From positions 1-64,000 of the forward strand of contig JANNOO010000057.1 of assembly GCA_031399165.1 (NCBI GenBank): 64,000 nt of DNA, written 5' to 3'. Within the stretch, counting starts at the first letter, position 1; each line of letters opens with the position of its first letter. The notes under the pieces are model-generated. The model searched no databases, was not told the DNA's origin, and saw nothing but the letters and a program-made list of their open reading frames with translations. The DNA is from JAKFWI01 sp031399165 (GTDB lineage: Bacteria > Pseudomonadota > Alphaproteobacteria > Caulobacterales > Aquidulcibacteraceae). This document shows positions 32,444 through 40,947 of the stretch, one piece after another. The position numbers were made by a program, and so were the translations under genes.

Positions 32444-33387
32444 ATCTTTCCCAGGCACCACAGCAACACGGCCTTCTGCGCATGGATGCGGTTTTCGGCT
32501 TCGTCCCACACCGCCGAGGCGGGCCCGTCCATCACTTCGTCGGTGACTTCCTCGCCGCGATGGGCAGGCAGACAATGCAGAAACACGGCGTCGCTCTTGG
32601 CGCCTGCCATCAATTGCTTGTTGACCTGAAACGGCGGCAGCGCGGCCATGCGCGCGTCCTTGTCCAGATCGCCCATCGACACCCAGCAATCGGTGACGAC
32701 GACATCGACGCCCTTGGCGGCGGCCAAGGGATCGCCGGTCAGATCCACAGCCCCGCCGGCTTTGCGCGCTGCTTCGATTTCCTGCATGCGCGGCGCGTAG
32801 GCGGCAGGGGCGGCGATGCGCAAGGCAAAACCGAGTTTCGGCGCGGCGTGAATGAACGAGGCGCACACGTTATTGCCGTCGCCCAGCCAGGCGATCGTGC
32901 GCCCTTTTACATCGCCGAGCCGCTCTTCGATTGTGAGCAGATCAGCCAATATCTGGCAGGGATGGGAAAGATCGGTAAGGCCGTTAATCACCGGCACGTC
33001 GGCGGCGGAAGCAAATGCGAGCACGTCATCATGCTTGTTTGCGCGGATCATCACCGCATCGACCATGCGCGACAGCACCCGCGCGGTATCTTCGATCGTC
33101 TCGCCGCGGCCGAGCTGCGTATCGTTTGAATTGAGCGCGAGCGAACCACCGCCGAGCTGACGCATCGCCATCTCGAACGAAACGCGCGTGCGCGTGGAAT
33201 TCTTCTGGAAGATCATCGCCAGCACATGGCCATCGAGCGGTCGATCGAAATCGGGCGCGCCCTTCGGCATGCCGATGCGCGCATTCTTGCGGCGCTTGGC
33301 TTCTTCCAGCAGCGCGCGCAATTCGGCGCCGGACAGCGGCGAGATATCCAGAAAGTGCCGCGGCGGCGCGCCGAACAGCGGCTTCAC
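32440..33387 (-). CDS. argF: ornithine carbamoyltransferase
   Basis: Sixth step of arginine synthesis. 315 residues. Carbamoyl-phosphate loop FQKNSTRTRVSFE; ornithine/carbamoyl motif HPCQILADLLTIEE; DCWVSMGD; and terminal HCLPAHRGEEVTD. Overlaps argD by four bases. Confidence 0.96.
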   Translation of the reverse strand: MKPLFGAPPRHFLDISPLSGAELRALLEEAKRRKNARIGMPKGAPDFDRPLDGHVLAMIFQKNSTRTRVSFEMAMRQLGGGSLALNSNDTQLGRGETIEDTARVLSRMVDAVMIRANKHDDVLAFASAADVPVINGLTDLSHPCQILADLLTIEERLGDVKGRTIAWLGDGNNVCASFIHAAPKLGFALRIAAPAAYAPRMQEIEAARKAGGAVDLTGDPLAAAKGVDVVVTDCWVSMGDLDKDARMAALPPFQVNKQLMAGAKSDAVFLHCLPAHRGEEVTDEVMDGPASAVWDEAENRIHAQKAVLLWCLGKI

Positions 33388-34571
33388 GCCGCCGCCTCAA
33401 CATCGCCGAGCGCTGCGTCGATGATCTCGGCAGCCTTGGAAACGTCTTCCGGCTGCAAGATCATCGGCGGCGCGAGGCGCAGCACGTTGTCGCCCGCAAC
33501 GCCGACCAGCAATTTGCGGTTCCGCGCGGCGGCCTGCACCAGCTTGGGGGCAACCGTCAGCTTGAGCCCGCGCAGCAATCCCCTGCCGCGCGTTTCCACC
33601 ACGGTTTTCGGATGGCGATCCTTCAGGCCTTCCAGCGCCTGACCGAGATGGTTCGCCATGTCGCGCACGTGTTCGAGGAATTTATCGTCAGCAAGGATAT
33701 CCCACGCCGCATTACCGACGGCCATGGCAAGCGGATTGCCGCCATAGGTCGTGCCGTGCGTTCCGAATGTCATGCCCTTCGCCGCCTCGCGCGTGGCCAG
33801 GCACGCGCCGAGCGGAAAGCCGCCGCCGACCGCTTTGGCGATCGTCATCACGTCCGGAGTCACGCCTGACCATTCATGCGCGAACAGCTTTCCGGTACGC
33901 CCGGCGCCGCACTGGACTTCATCGTACATCAAAAGCGCGCCGTGCTCGTCGCATAATTTGCGCATCAGCTTCAGCGCCTCGTCAGGCACGACCTGCACGC
34001 CGCCTTCGCCCTGCACCGGCTCGATCAGGATCGCCGCCGTGTTTGGACCAACCAGCTCTTTCAGATTTTCCCAATCGCCGAATTGGCAATGCACATAACC
34101 CGGCAGGTGCGGACCGAACCCGTCGAGATAGCTGGGATTTCCCGACGCATTGATCGCGGCATAGGAGCGGCCGTGGAACGAGCCGGAAAAGCCGATCACG
34201 TCGATCTTCTCGGGCCTGCCGTTCGCGGCCTGGTATTTACGCGCGATCTTCAGCGCCAGTTCGATCGCCTCGGTGCCGGAATTGGTGAAGAACACCTGAT
34301 CGGCGAAGGTCTTCTCGCAATATTTAGCGGCGAGTTTTTCCTGGCCCTCAATCTTGTACATGTTCGAGATGTGCCAGAGTTTTTGCGCCTGCTCATGCAG
34401 CGCGCTCACCAGCTTGGGATGGGCGTGTCCCAGACCATTGACCGCGATGCCGGCGATGAAATCGAGGTAGCGCTCGCCCTTGTCGTCGATCAGCCACACG
34501 CCCTCGCCGCGCACGAACACCTGCTCGGGATGCGCGAACACATTGAACAGATGATTTTCCGCGTCGGCCAT
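33384..34571 (-). CDS. argD: acetylornithine aminotransferase
   Basis: 395-residue class-III PLP aminotransferase for arginine synthesis. Features: YLDFIAGIAVNGLGHAHP, GTEAIELALKIARKY, MYDEVQCGAGRTGKLFAHE, and the PLP lysine in VMTIAKAVGGGFPLGA. First gene of an argD-argF-hslO operon. Confidence 0.94.
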   Translation of the reverse strand: MADAENHLFNVFAHPEQVFVRGEGVWLIDDKGERYLDFIAGIAVNGLGHAHPKLVSALHEQAQKLWHISNMYKIEGQEKLAAKYCEKTFADQVFFTNSGTEAIELALKIARKYQAANGRPEKIDVIGFSGSFHGRSYAAINASGNPSYLDGFGPHLPGYVHCQFGDWENLKELVGPNTAAILIEPVQGEGGVQVVPDEALKLMRKLCDEHGALLMYDEVQCGAGRTGKLFAHEWSGVTPDVMTIAKAVGGGFPLGACLATREAAKGMTFGTHGTTYGGNPLAMAVGNAAWDILADDKFLEHVRDMANHLGQALEGLKDRHPKTVVETRGRGLLRGLKLTVAPKLVQAAARNRKLLVGVAGDNVLRLAPPMILQPEDVSKAAEIIDAALGDVEAAA

Positions 34572-34650
34572 GGCGATTTCTTTCTTTGGCCCCCAAAAAA
34601 GAAGCGCGCCTTGTGAGCCGATGCGGCGGGCGCGTCAAGGAAAGTAAATT

Positions 34651-35469
34651 CTAGCTCTTCAGGCGCCAGCCGGCATGCAACAGCCGCCAGCACAGCACGC
34701 TGAATGCCACCGCGAGCACGCCGCACACCCCCGCTGCGAGCGGCAGATTGAGATCCGCGGCGCCGATGAAGCCGTAGCGGAAGCCGTCGATCATCAGGTG
34801 GACGGGGTTGTAATGGCTGATCGTGCGGAACGGCTCGGGCAGTCGATCGACCGAATAGAACGTCCCCGACAGGAACGTCAGCGGCGTGATTACGAAATTG
34901 CTGATCGCGGCGAGATTGTCGAACTTGCTGGCCCAGACGCCGCCGATCAGGCCGATGGCGCCGAAAATCACCGCCGAGGTGATCGAGAAATAAAGCACCG
35001 CCCACCAATGCGCCGGCAGCACGTTGGCGAAGGGGATAGCGGCGATCGCGGAGGCCAGCCCCACGATCAGCCCGCGCGCCACCGCGCCGCCGATAAAGGC
35101 GATGGTCAGCTCCAGCGCCGAGATCGGCGGGGTCAGGAAGTCGACCATGTTGCCCTGCACCTTGGCGATGATCAGGGACGAGGACGAATTCTGGAATGCG
35201 TTGGAGATGATGCCCATCATCATCAGGCCGGGAGCCAGGAAATCGGCATAGCTAACGCCAGAAATGCCGGAATCGCGCCCGCCCAAAGCCAGCGAAAACA
35301 CCGTCATGAACAGCAACGTCGACATGACCGGGGCAATTACGGTCTGCGCCGCCACTTTCATGAACCGGCTGACCTCGCGCTGGAGCAAGGTCTGCAGGCC
35401 GATCCAGTTTACCGCTCCATAGGTGCGCGGCGTGGGCGGCGAAATTGTGCTGGGCACCGGGCGCTCCAT
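34651..35469 (-). CDS. ABC-2-type transporter permease
   Basis: 272-residue six-helix permease of the YadH/ABC-2 class: TLLQREVSRFMKVAAQTVIAPVMSTLLFMTVF, YADFLAPGLMMMGIISNAF, VDFLTPPISALELT and NFVITPLTFLSGTFYSVD. Presumably exports a lipid, polysaccharide or drug, but no ATPase partner is adjacent in the window. Starts at the left edge of the gcrA regulatory region. Confidence 0.85.
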   Translation of the reverse strand: MERPVPSTISPPTPRTYGAVNWIGLQTLLQREVSRFMKVAAQTVIAPVMSTLLFMTVFSLALGGRDSGISGVSYADFLAPGLMMMGIISNAFQNSSSSLIIAKVQGNMVDFLTPPISALELTIAFIGGAVARGLIVGLASAIAAIPFANVLPAHWWAVLYFSITSAVIFGAIGLIGGVWASKFDNLAAISNFVITPLTFLSGTFYSVDRLPEPFRTISHYNPVHLMIDGFRYGFIGAADLNLPLAAGVCGVLAVAFSVLCWRLLHAGWRLKS

Positions 35470-35473
35470 TAGG

Positions 35474-35680
35474 GACTCTTTGATGTTTTAGAGTCTGTTT
35501 TCTGGTTATCGAAAGGTTAAGGCGTAGCGCAAGTCCATGACGAATCGGCGAAAATCCCCGCGCCACGGGCGCAGCTCCGATTCGCCAGAATCAGTACCTG
35601 TGGATACCCCACACCCCACCTATTGTGTCTCGCCTCGATTTGGCTACAATCCATAGCGTGCTCGGGAAGCCGAGTGAGTC
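35474..35680 (+). promoter_or_regulatory. gcrA regulatory region: GANTC cluster with CtrA and DnaA sites
   Basis: Contains six GANTC (CcrM methylation) sites at 35474, 35491, 35542, 35579, 35588 and 35676, a CtrA-like TTAT-N7-TTAA at 35506-35520 (one mismatch), and a DnaA-box-like TGTGGATAC at 35599-35607 (one mismatch to TGTGGATAA). Between the ABC-2 permease and gcrA starts. About one GANTC would be expected by chance at this length and GC content. Confidence 0.75.
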
Positions 35681-35728
35681 GCGGATTTGAGCCGCCGGGC
35701 TGGCGGCGCAGGCATAGGGGCCAACACC

Positions 35729-36247
35729 ATGTGGACCGACGAACGTGTCAACACGCTCCGGAAATTATGGACCGATGGACTGTCGGCCAGCCAGATCGCC
35801 AAGCAGCTGGGCGGCGTCACCCGCAATGCTGTGATCGGCAAGGTCCACCGTCTCGGCCTCGCCGGCCGGGCGACGCCCTCGCGTCCTGCCAAGCGCATCG
35901 TGCGCAACAATGTCAACAATCGCCCGCGTCTGATGACCGGCGCGCCGTCGCGCCCGCGGACCATCCCGTCACTCGCGCCGCTGGCTGAGGCCGCCCCGCC
36001 GCTGGAGCCGATGGCCCAGGCGGACGGCTCGCTCGCCAGCGTGCTGACCGTGACCGACCGGATGTGCCGCTGGCCGATCGGCGATCCCACCGACCAGAAA
36101 TTTGCCTTCTGCGGCCGCGACGCCTGCGACGGTCCCTATTGCAGCGAGCACGCCCGCCTCGGCTTTCAGCCGCAACGCGCCCGCGTCCGCAAGGCGACCG
36201 GCGAGCCGGACGAACTCAAGCGCCTGATGCGCTACGCGTCGATGTAA
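35729..36247 (+). CDS. gcrA: GcrA cell-cycle regulator
   Basis: 172 residues. The N-terminal helix-turn-helix MWTDERVNTLRKLWTDGLSASQIAKQLGGVTRNAVIGKVHRLGLAGR is the GcrA hallmark; the C-terminal part has Cys residues (MCRWPIGDP ... FCGRDACDGPYCSEH). GcrA activates S-phase genes through sigma-70 at methylated GANTC sites in Caulobacter. ATG 35729 is favoured because homology starts there. Confidence 0.95.
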   Translation: MWTDERVNTLRKLWTDGLSASQIAKQLGGVTRNAVIGKVHRLGLAGRATPSRPAKRIVRNNVNNRPRLMTGAPSRPRTIPSLAPLAEAAPPLEPMAQADGSLASVLTVTDRMCRWPIGDPTDQKFAFCGRDACDGPYCSEHARLGFQPQRARVRKATGEPDELKRLMRYASM

Positions 36248-36272
36248 GCGCGAGACCTTGTCAGACGGCAGG

Positions 36273-36306
36273 CGGGGCGGTTCCGAAAGGGCCGCCCCGT
36301 TTTGTT
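36273..36306 (+). terminator. intrinsic terminator of gcrA
   Basis: Stem CGGGGCGG (36273-36280)/CCGCCCCG (36292-36299) followed by TTTTGTT. Clear rho-independent form, 26 bases after the gcrA stop. Confidence 0.85.
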
Positions 36307-36344
36307 ATGCGCTCGCGATCCCGGCTTGCGCGCGCAGGGCCAAT

Positions 36345-36367
36345 GATATACATTATAGATGTATATC
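36345..36367 (+). promoter_or_regulatory. palindromic operator of vapBC
   Basis: Perfect inverted repeat GATATACAT (36345-36353)/ATGTATATC (36359-36367) with five-base spacer, AT-rich, just before the vapB ATG. Likely bound by the VapB(C) complex. Confidence 0.75.
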
Positions 36368-36378
36368 TGGAGTCGGTG

Positions 36379-36609
36379 ATGCAGGTTTCCAAATGGGGCA
36401 ACAGCTTAGCTGTCCGCCTGCCCGCCGCGATCGTCGAGGCGTTAAAGCTCAAGGAGGGCGACGAGATCGAGATCACCATCGCCAGCGCGCACTTATTCAA
36501 AATCGCGAAGGACAAGAGCCGAGAAAGGGCCGTTGCGCGGCTCCAGGCGATGCAGCGGCCGCTCCCGAAGGGCTTCCGCTTCGATCGTGACGAAGCCAGT
36601 GAGCGCTAG
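36379..36609 (+). CDS. vapB: VapB-like AbrB-family antitoxin
   Basis: 76 residues with the swapped-hairpin AbrB N-terminus (MQVSKWGNSLAVRLPAAIVEALKLKEGDEIEITI) and a basic/helical C-terminal tail that would neutralise VapC. GGAG lies before ATG 36379. Its stop overlaps the vapC GTG region by 11 bases. Confidence 0.88.
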   Translation: MQVSKWGNSLAVRLPAAIVEALKLKEGDEIEITIASAHLFKIAKDKSRERAVARLQAMQRPLPKGFRFDRDEASER

Positions 36610-37006
36610 ACGCTTCTTCGATACGAACATTCTCGTCTATGCGTTCGCGGCCGGCGATCCGAAAAGCGCTGTCGCCGAAAGGCTGATGGCCGATGGCGGC
36701 GTGCTGAGCGTACAGGTTCTGAACGAATTCGCCAATGTCTCGCGGCGCAAACTCGGCCTGGAGTGGAGCGAAATCGGAGAGCGGCTAGCGGTCGTTAAGG
36801 AACTGGTCGAGACGCCGGCGCCGGTCACGATCGACACGCATGAGGCCGCGCTGGACATCGCGCGCGCGCGCAAGCTTGGATTTTACGATTCACTGATCGT
36901 GGCGGCGGCGCTTGCGGCAAAATGCGATGTGCTGCTCAGCGAAGACCTTCAGCACGGCGCCAAATTCGGAAAGTTGGAAATACAAAACCCATTTGCCGCT
37001 GACTAA
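36599..37006 (+). CDS. vapC: PIN-domain toxin VapC
   Basis: 135 residues. PIN acidic residues: Asp in RRFFDTNILVYA, Glu in VLNEFANVS, Asp in FYDSLIVAAAL, and Asp in LLSEDLQHG. VapC toxins cleave tRNA or rRNA. GTG start at 36599 overlapping vapB; an ATG 22 codons upstream lies inside vapB in another frame and is rejected. Confidence 0.88.
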   Translation: MSARRFFDTNILVYAFAAGDPKSAVAERLMADGGVLSVQVLNEFANVSRRKLGLEWSEIGERLAVVKELVETPAPVTIDTHEAALDIARARKLGFYDSLIVAAALAAKCDVLLSEDLQHGAKFGKLEIQNPFAAD

Positions 37007-37028
37007 GCATGTGCGCGGGTTCGGCGCT

Positions 37029-37063
37029 CAAATCGCTGCGCGATTTGTCGGCCATTCGGCCGA
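37029..37063. repeat. two adjacent hairpins between convergent genes
   Basis: CAAATCG-CTGCG-CGATTTG (37029-37047) abuts TCGGCC-ATTC-GGCCGA (37048-37063). No T-run, so it is a weak terminator or a structured 3' end between vapC and the FGE-like gene. Confidence 0.5.
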
Positions 37064-37125
37064 CCGCGTCTCACAGGAGGCAAAAAGTAAGGACGCGGGA
37101 TTTTAGGGCGTTAACGATCAGGATT

Positions 37126-38106
37126 CTAAAGGGTCCTGGCGACACGGAAACCGAGGCTGCTGTACCGGCCGGAGGGTGCGCCCGCGCTGCGGTCCGCCAA
37201 GCGGAGGTATTGTGGGTTGTCGCCCCAGGAGCCGCCGCGAAGAACACGCGACGAGCACGCGCCGGCTGTCCATGCAGAACCATCGCTTGGCGCCCCGGCA
37301 TAGCTCTCGTGGTGGCAATCTTCGACCCATTCCCAGACGTTTCCGTGCATGTCGTAAAGACCGAACGCGTTCGGCGAATACGAACCGACGCCCTCGGTTT
37401 TGCGGAGTGTGTTGTTGAAATTCGCTTGGCTCGTGCTGATCGACGCACCTGTGTAATAGGCAGTCTTCTTTCCAGCGCGCGCGGCATATTCCCATTCCGC
37501 CTCGGTCAACAGACGATAGGTATTTCCCGTTTTGCGGCTGAGCCAAGCGACATAAGTTTTCGCATCGTCCCATGAGACGCGCATGACCGGCCGATTGCCG
37601 CGTCCCCAACCATTGTCGCCGCCGCCGCTGGTCTTATCCTGCTCGGCCGTGCTGCAATATCCGGCGCTCACGCACGCGGTCCACTCGTCCCACGTCACTT
37701 CGAATTTGCCCACCGCGAACGCGCCGATGCTCACCGAACGTTGCGGCCCCTCATCGCTCCCCCGGTTTGCCTCGCTTGAGGGCGAACCCATGGTGAAAGT
37801 CCCGCCGGGGATCGCCACCAATTCCGGGCAGTCAGCGCAGTCCTTGATCTTTTGGCCTGCCGAATAGCTAGCCGGCCCGGCCGGGGCTGCCGGCGCTGCG
37901 ACCGCGGGCGCCGGCGCGGGCGACGGCATTGCGGCCGATGACGGCGTGGTGCTGTTCGCATCGCTTTGCGTAGGGCCGCCGCAACCGGCCAATACAAAGG
38001 CGATCGCCGCCGCCGCGAGGGCGCCGGCCGTCCCCAGCCGCGCCACCGGCGCCTCGTGTGGCGGGGGGTCTGGTTCGCTCTTGGACGAGATGAAAACGTC
38101 AGCCAT
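37126..38106 (-). CDS. formylglycine-generating-enzyme-like protein with TIR-like N-terminal stub
   Basis: 326 residues. Residues from about 80 to the end form a SUMF1/FGE domain: VAIPGGTFTMGSPSSE, GPQRSVSIGAFAVGKFEVTWDEW, RVSWDDAKTYVAWLS, RLLTEAEWEYAARAG, FGLYDMHGNVWEWVED and RGGSWGD. The protein starts MADVFISSKSE, the same eleven-residue opening as the TIR protein at 24004..25086, then a helix ending in LAGC. The TIR core is absent. The catalytic Cys pair of true FGE is not evident, so it may be a structural FGE-fold. Confidence 0.8.
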   Translation of the reverse strand: MADVFISSKSEPDPPPHEAPVARLGTAGALAAAAIAFVLAGCGGPTQSDANSTTPSSAAMPSPAPAPAVAAPAAPAGPASYSAGQKIKDCADCPELVAIPGGTFTMGSPSSEANRGSDEGPQRSVSIGAFAVGKFEVTWDEWTACVSAGYCSTAEQDKTSGGGDNGWGRGNRPVMRVSWDDAKTYVAWLSRKTGNTYRLLTEAEWEYAARAGKKTAYYTGASISTSQANFNNTLRKTEGVGSYSPNAFGLYDMHGNVWEWVEDCHHESYAGAPSDGSAWTAGACSSRVLRGGSWGDNPQYLRLADRSAGAPSGRYSSLGFRVARTL

Positions 38107-38190
38107 GACCGAGCTCCAAGGGAGAAGGCTTATCAAAGGCGGCGGCGCCCGTCACCACGGCTTCACTTGCGCTACGCCCGCTCCTAAAAG

Positions 38191-38625
38191 CTAGAGCCGC
38201 TTGCGCATTACGATGTGCGGAAGGCCAACTTCTTCGAATTCCTCGCCGTCGCAGGCGTAGCCGCAGCGTTCGTAGAAGCCGACCGCCGGCGTGCGGGCGT
38301 GCAATTCGATTTTGGCGAACTTGTTGTGGCGCGCCCAATCCTCGGCGAAAGCGATCAGACGCGTGCCGATGCCGATGGCCTGTAGCGCGGGCGCGACGGC
38401 CATCTGGCGCAGACGCAAGAGCCCCTCGCCTTCAGGATAGAGCCCCACACAGGCGACGACTTCATCGCCGCGCACAGCGACGAAATGCGAGCCGAGCGAA
38501 TCGCGATCAATATCGGCGGCGCTGAGCTCGCGGCCGATCGGTTTGCGCAGCACCTCATCGCGCAGGCGCTGCTGCGAAGGATAGAGCGGCGAGTTGATTT
38601 CGATTTGTCTGAGGTCGATCGTCAT
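38191..38625 (-). CDS. GNAT-family N-acetyltransferase
   Basis: 144 residues. Acetyl-CoA-binding region VAPALQAIGIGTRLIAFAEDWAR (QAIGIGTRL in place of the Q/RxxGxG/A motif), and the C-terminal ARTPAVGFYERCGYACDGEEF, typical of small GNATs acting on a side chain or small amine. ATG 38625 is 28 bases after the phoB stop, so it probably belongs to the Pho operon. Confidence 0.82.
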   Translation of the reverse strand: MTIDLRQIEINSPLYPSQQRLRDEVLRKPIGRELSAADIDRDSLGSHFVAVRGDEVVACVGLYPEGEGLLRLRQMAVAPALQAIGIGTRLIAFAEDWARHNKFAKIELHARTPAVGFYERCGYACDGEEFEEVGLPHIVMRKRL

Positions 38626-38653
38626 GGCACGGCGGCGTGCCCTCCCCCGAACC

Positions 38654-39349
38654 TCAGCCGTCCAAGTCCAGCGAGTATCCAGCCGAGCGCACGGTGCGGA
38701 TCGGGTTGCTTTCCTCGCCCTGCACAAGCGCCTTGCGCAGGCGGCCGATATGCACATCAACGGTGCGGATTTCGACGTAGACGTCAGAACCCCAAACCGC
38801 GTCGAGCAATTGTTCGCGGCTGAACACGCGGCCGGGATGCTGGATCAGGTGATCGAGCAGCTTGAATTCAGTGGGACCGAGATGCACGTCGCGTGCTCCG
38901 CGCTTCACGCGGTGCGCAACGCGATCGACGATGATGTCGCCGAACAGCATCCTGTCTTCGGAAAGGCCGGGCCGGATGCGGCGCATGACGGCGCGCAGGC
39001 GCGCCAGCAATTCAGCCATGGCGACGGGCTTGATCACATAATCGTCCGCGCCGGTGTCGAGGCCGCGGATGCGGTCAGCTTCATCGGTGCGGGCGGTGAG
39101 CATGACGATCGGCGTGTTGCGGGTTTCCTGGCGCGCGCGCAAGCGCCGGCACACTTCGATGCCGGGGGCTTTAGGCAGCATCCAGTCGAGCAAGATAAGA
39201 TCGGGCTTGCGCTCTTCGGCAAGGATCAGCGCTTCTTCGCCATCGGTGGCGAGGGCGACGGAATACCCTTCCTTTTCCAAATTATACTTAAGCGCTTCGC
39301 TTAGCGCTTCTTCGTCTTCAACCACGAGAACATGGGCTGCGGCGCTCAC
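38654..39349 (-). CDS. phoB: phosphate regulon response regulator
   Basis: 231 residues: receiver with Asp in LILLDWMLPKAPG and Lys in VIKPVAM, then a winged-helix OmpR-type domain (LGPTEFKLLDHLIQHPGRVFSREQLLDAVWG). Overlaps the phoU stop by four bases. Confidence 0.93.
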   Translation of the reverse strand: MSAAAHVLVVEDEEALSEALKYNLEKEGYSVALATDGEEALILAEERKPDLILLDWMLPKAPGIEVCRRLRARQETRNTPIVMLTARTDEADRIRGLDTGADDYVIKPVAMAELLARLRAVMRRIRPGLSEDRMLFGDIIVDRVAHRVKRGARDVHLGPTEFKLLDHLIQHPGRVFSREQLLDAVWGSDVYVEIRTVDVHIGRLRKALVQGEESNPIRTVRSAGYSLDLDG

Positions 39350-40044
39350 GCCGGCGTCCGTTCTAAATCATCGGCCTTAGGCCGGTTGGCCGGCATTTCC
39401 TCGCCGGTGACAAGGTAGTGAACGGTTTCGGCGATGTTGGTGCAGTGATCGCCGATGCGCTCGATGTTTTTGGCGATGAACAGAAGGTGCGCGCAGGGGC
39501 CGATCGTGCGCTGGTCTTCCATCATGTAGGTTAGCAATTCCCGGAACAGCGAATTGTAATACGCGTCGATCTCCTCGTCGCGATACCAGACGCCGATACC
39601 CAAATCCACATTGCGCTGCGTGTAAGCGTCCAGAACCTGCTTGAGGTGCGAGCCGGCGAGCCGCCCCATGCGTTCCACCGAGCGGGTGAGCTGAATCGGA
39701 TCGGATTGGTTGAGCACCAGCGTACGCTTGGCGATGTTCTTGGCCAGATCGCCGATGCGTTCCAGATCGCCGGCGATCTTCCAGGCGCTGAGCGCTTCAC
39801 GCAGATCGCTGGCGACCGGCTGACGCAGCGCTACGAGCCGGGTCACGCGCCGTTCCATGTCCCGGTGCGAGGCGTCTACCTTCGGATCGCGCACGATCAC
39901 GGATTGGGCCAGCGCCGTATCACGCCGTATCACGGCCGTGATGCTGTCATTGACTAGGCTTTCGACAAGCCCGCCCATGCGCGAGACTTCCGAGTCAAGC
40001 GCATCAAGCTCACTGCCGAAAGATTTGACTATGTGTTCCGTCAT
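39346..40044 (-). CDS. phoU: phosphate signalling protein PhoU
   Basis: 232 residues of two PhoU three-helix bundles, with the metal-binding helix patterns ERIGDLAKNIAKR and ERIGDHCTNIAETVHYL. PhoU dampens PhoR signalling through the Pst transporter. Confidence 0.92.
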   Translation of the reverse strand: MTEHIVKSFGSELDALDSEVSRMGGLVESLVNDSITAVIRRDTALAQSVIVRDPKVDASHRDMERRVTRLVALRQPVASDLREALSAWKIAGDLERIGDLAKNIAKRTLVLNQSDPIQLTRSVERMGRLAGSHLKQVLDAYTQRNVDLGIGVWYRDEEIDAYYNSLFRELLTYMMEDQRTIGPCAHLLFIAKNIERIGDHCTNIAETVHYLVTGEEMPANRPKADDLERTPA

Positions 40045-40053
40045 GAACTTATT

Positions 40054-40947
40054 CTAGCCGAACCGGCCAGTGATGTAATCCTTGGTCCGTGTGTCACGCG
40101 GATTGGTAAACATCTCTTCAGTCGCGCCTGCCTCGACCAGCGTTCCAAGGTGGAAGAAGGCGGTGCGCTGCGAGACGCGCGCGGCCTGGGCCATCGAGTG
40201 CGTGACGATGATGATGCAGAATTTCTCGCGCAACTCGTCGATCAGCTCTTCGATGCGCGCTGTGGCGATCGGATCGAGCGCCGAGCACGGCTCGTCCATC
40301 AGGATAATGTCTGGGTTTACCGCCACACATCGGGCGATGACGAGGCGTTGCTGCTGGCCGCCGGACAGGCCCGTGCCCGAAGCGTGCAAGCGGTCCTTTA
40401 CCTCATCCCAGAGTCCGGCGCGGCGCAGCGATGTTTCTACGATCTGGTCCATGTCAGCGCGTGACTTGGCCAACGAATGAATACGCGGCCCGTAAGCGAC
40501 GTTCTCATAAATTGATTTCGGAAATGGATTCGGCTTTTGGAACACCATGCCAACACGAGCGCGCAGCACGACCGGATCGACCGACGCGTCGTAGATGTTC
40601 TGGCCGTCGATCGAGATTTCACCAAGCACCCGCGCGCTAGGGATGGTGTCATTCATCCGGTTGATGCAGCGCAGAAACGTGGTCTTGCCGCAGCCCGACG
40701 GGCCGATGAAGGCGGTGACGCCGCGGTCCGGAATGTCGAGCGAGACATCGAACAACGCCTGTTTGTCGCCATAGAAAACCTTGACGTCGCGCGCGGAGAC
40801 CTTGGTTGACGCCGAACTCAGTGCGCCGGCCTCAACTACTGGCGCTGGCGCATGCACGTGAAACGCCGCTGAGGATCTTTCTTCCATAGTCGGCATTATC
40901 CGTAGACCGCCCTCGTCGAGCCGGTGATTAGGCGGGTTATGTGACAC
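40054..40947 (-). CDS. pstB: phosphate transport ATP-binding protein PstB
   Basis: 297 residues. Walker A GPSGCGKTT, Q-loop MVFQKPNPFPKSIYENVA, signature LSGGQQQRL, and Walker B ILMDEPCSALDP. It would power PstCA-mediated phosphate uptake, but pstC and pstA are not beside it. GTG at 40947 overlaps the phoR stop (TAGTG); ATG 40896 is an alternative since the family starts near SARDVKVFYGDK. The first 20 residues are poorly conserved. Confidence 0.9.
   Translation of the reverse strand: MSHNPPNHRLDEGGLRIMPTMEERSSAAFHVHAPAPVVEAGALSSASTKVSARDVKVFYGDKQALFDVSLDIPDRGVTAFIGPSGCGKTTFLRCINRMNDTIPSARVLGEISIDGQNIYDASVDPVVLRARVGMVFQKPNPFPKSIYENVAYGPRIHSLAKSRADMDQIVETSLRRAGLWDEVKDRLHASGTGLSGGQQQRLVIARCVAVNPDIILMDEPCSALDPIATARIEELIDELREKFCIIIVTHSMAQAARVSQRTAFFHLGTLVEAGATEEMFTNPRDTRTKDYITGRFG

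Noticed and set aside
36064..36378. Longer frame reading into the vapB gene from inside gcrA
   Set aside because: It overlaps the gcrA coding end and its terminator; the AbrB motif and ribosome site support ATG 36379.
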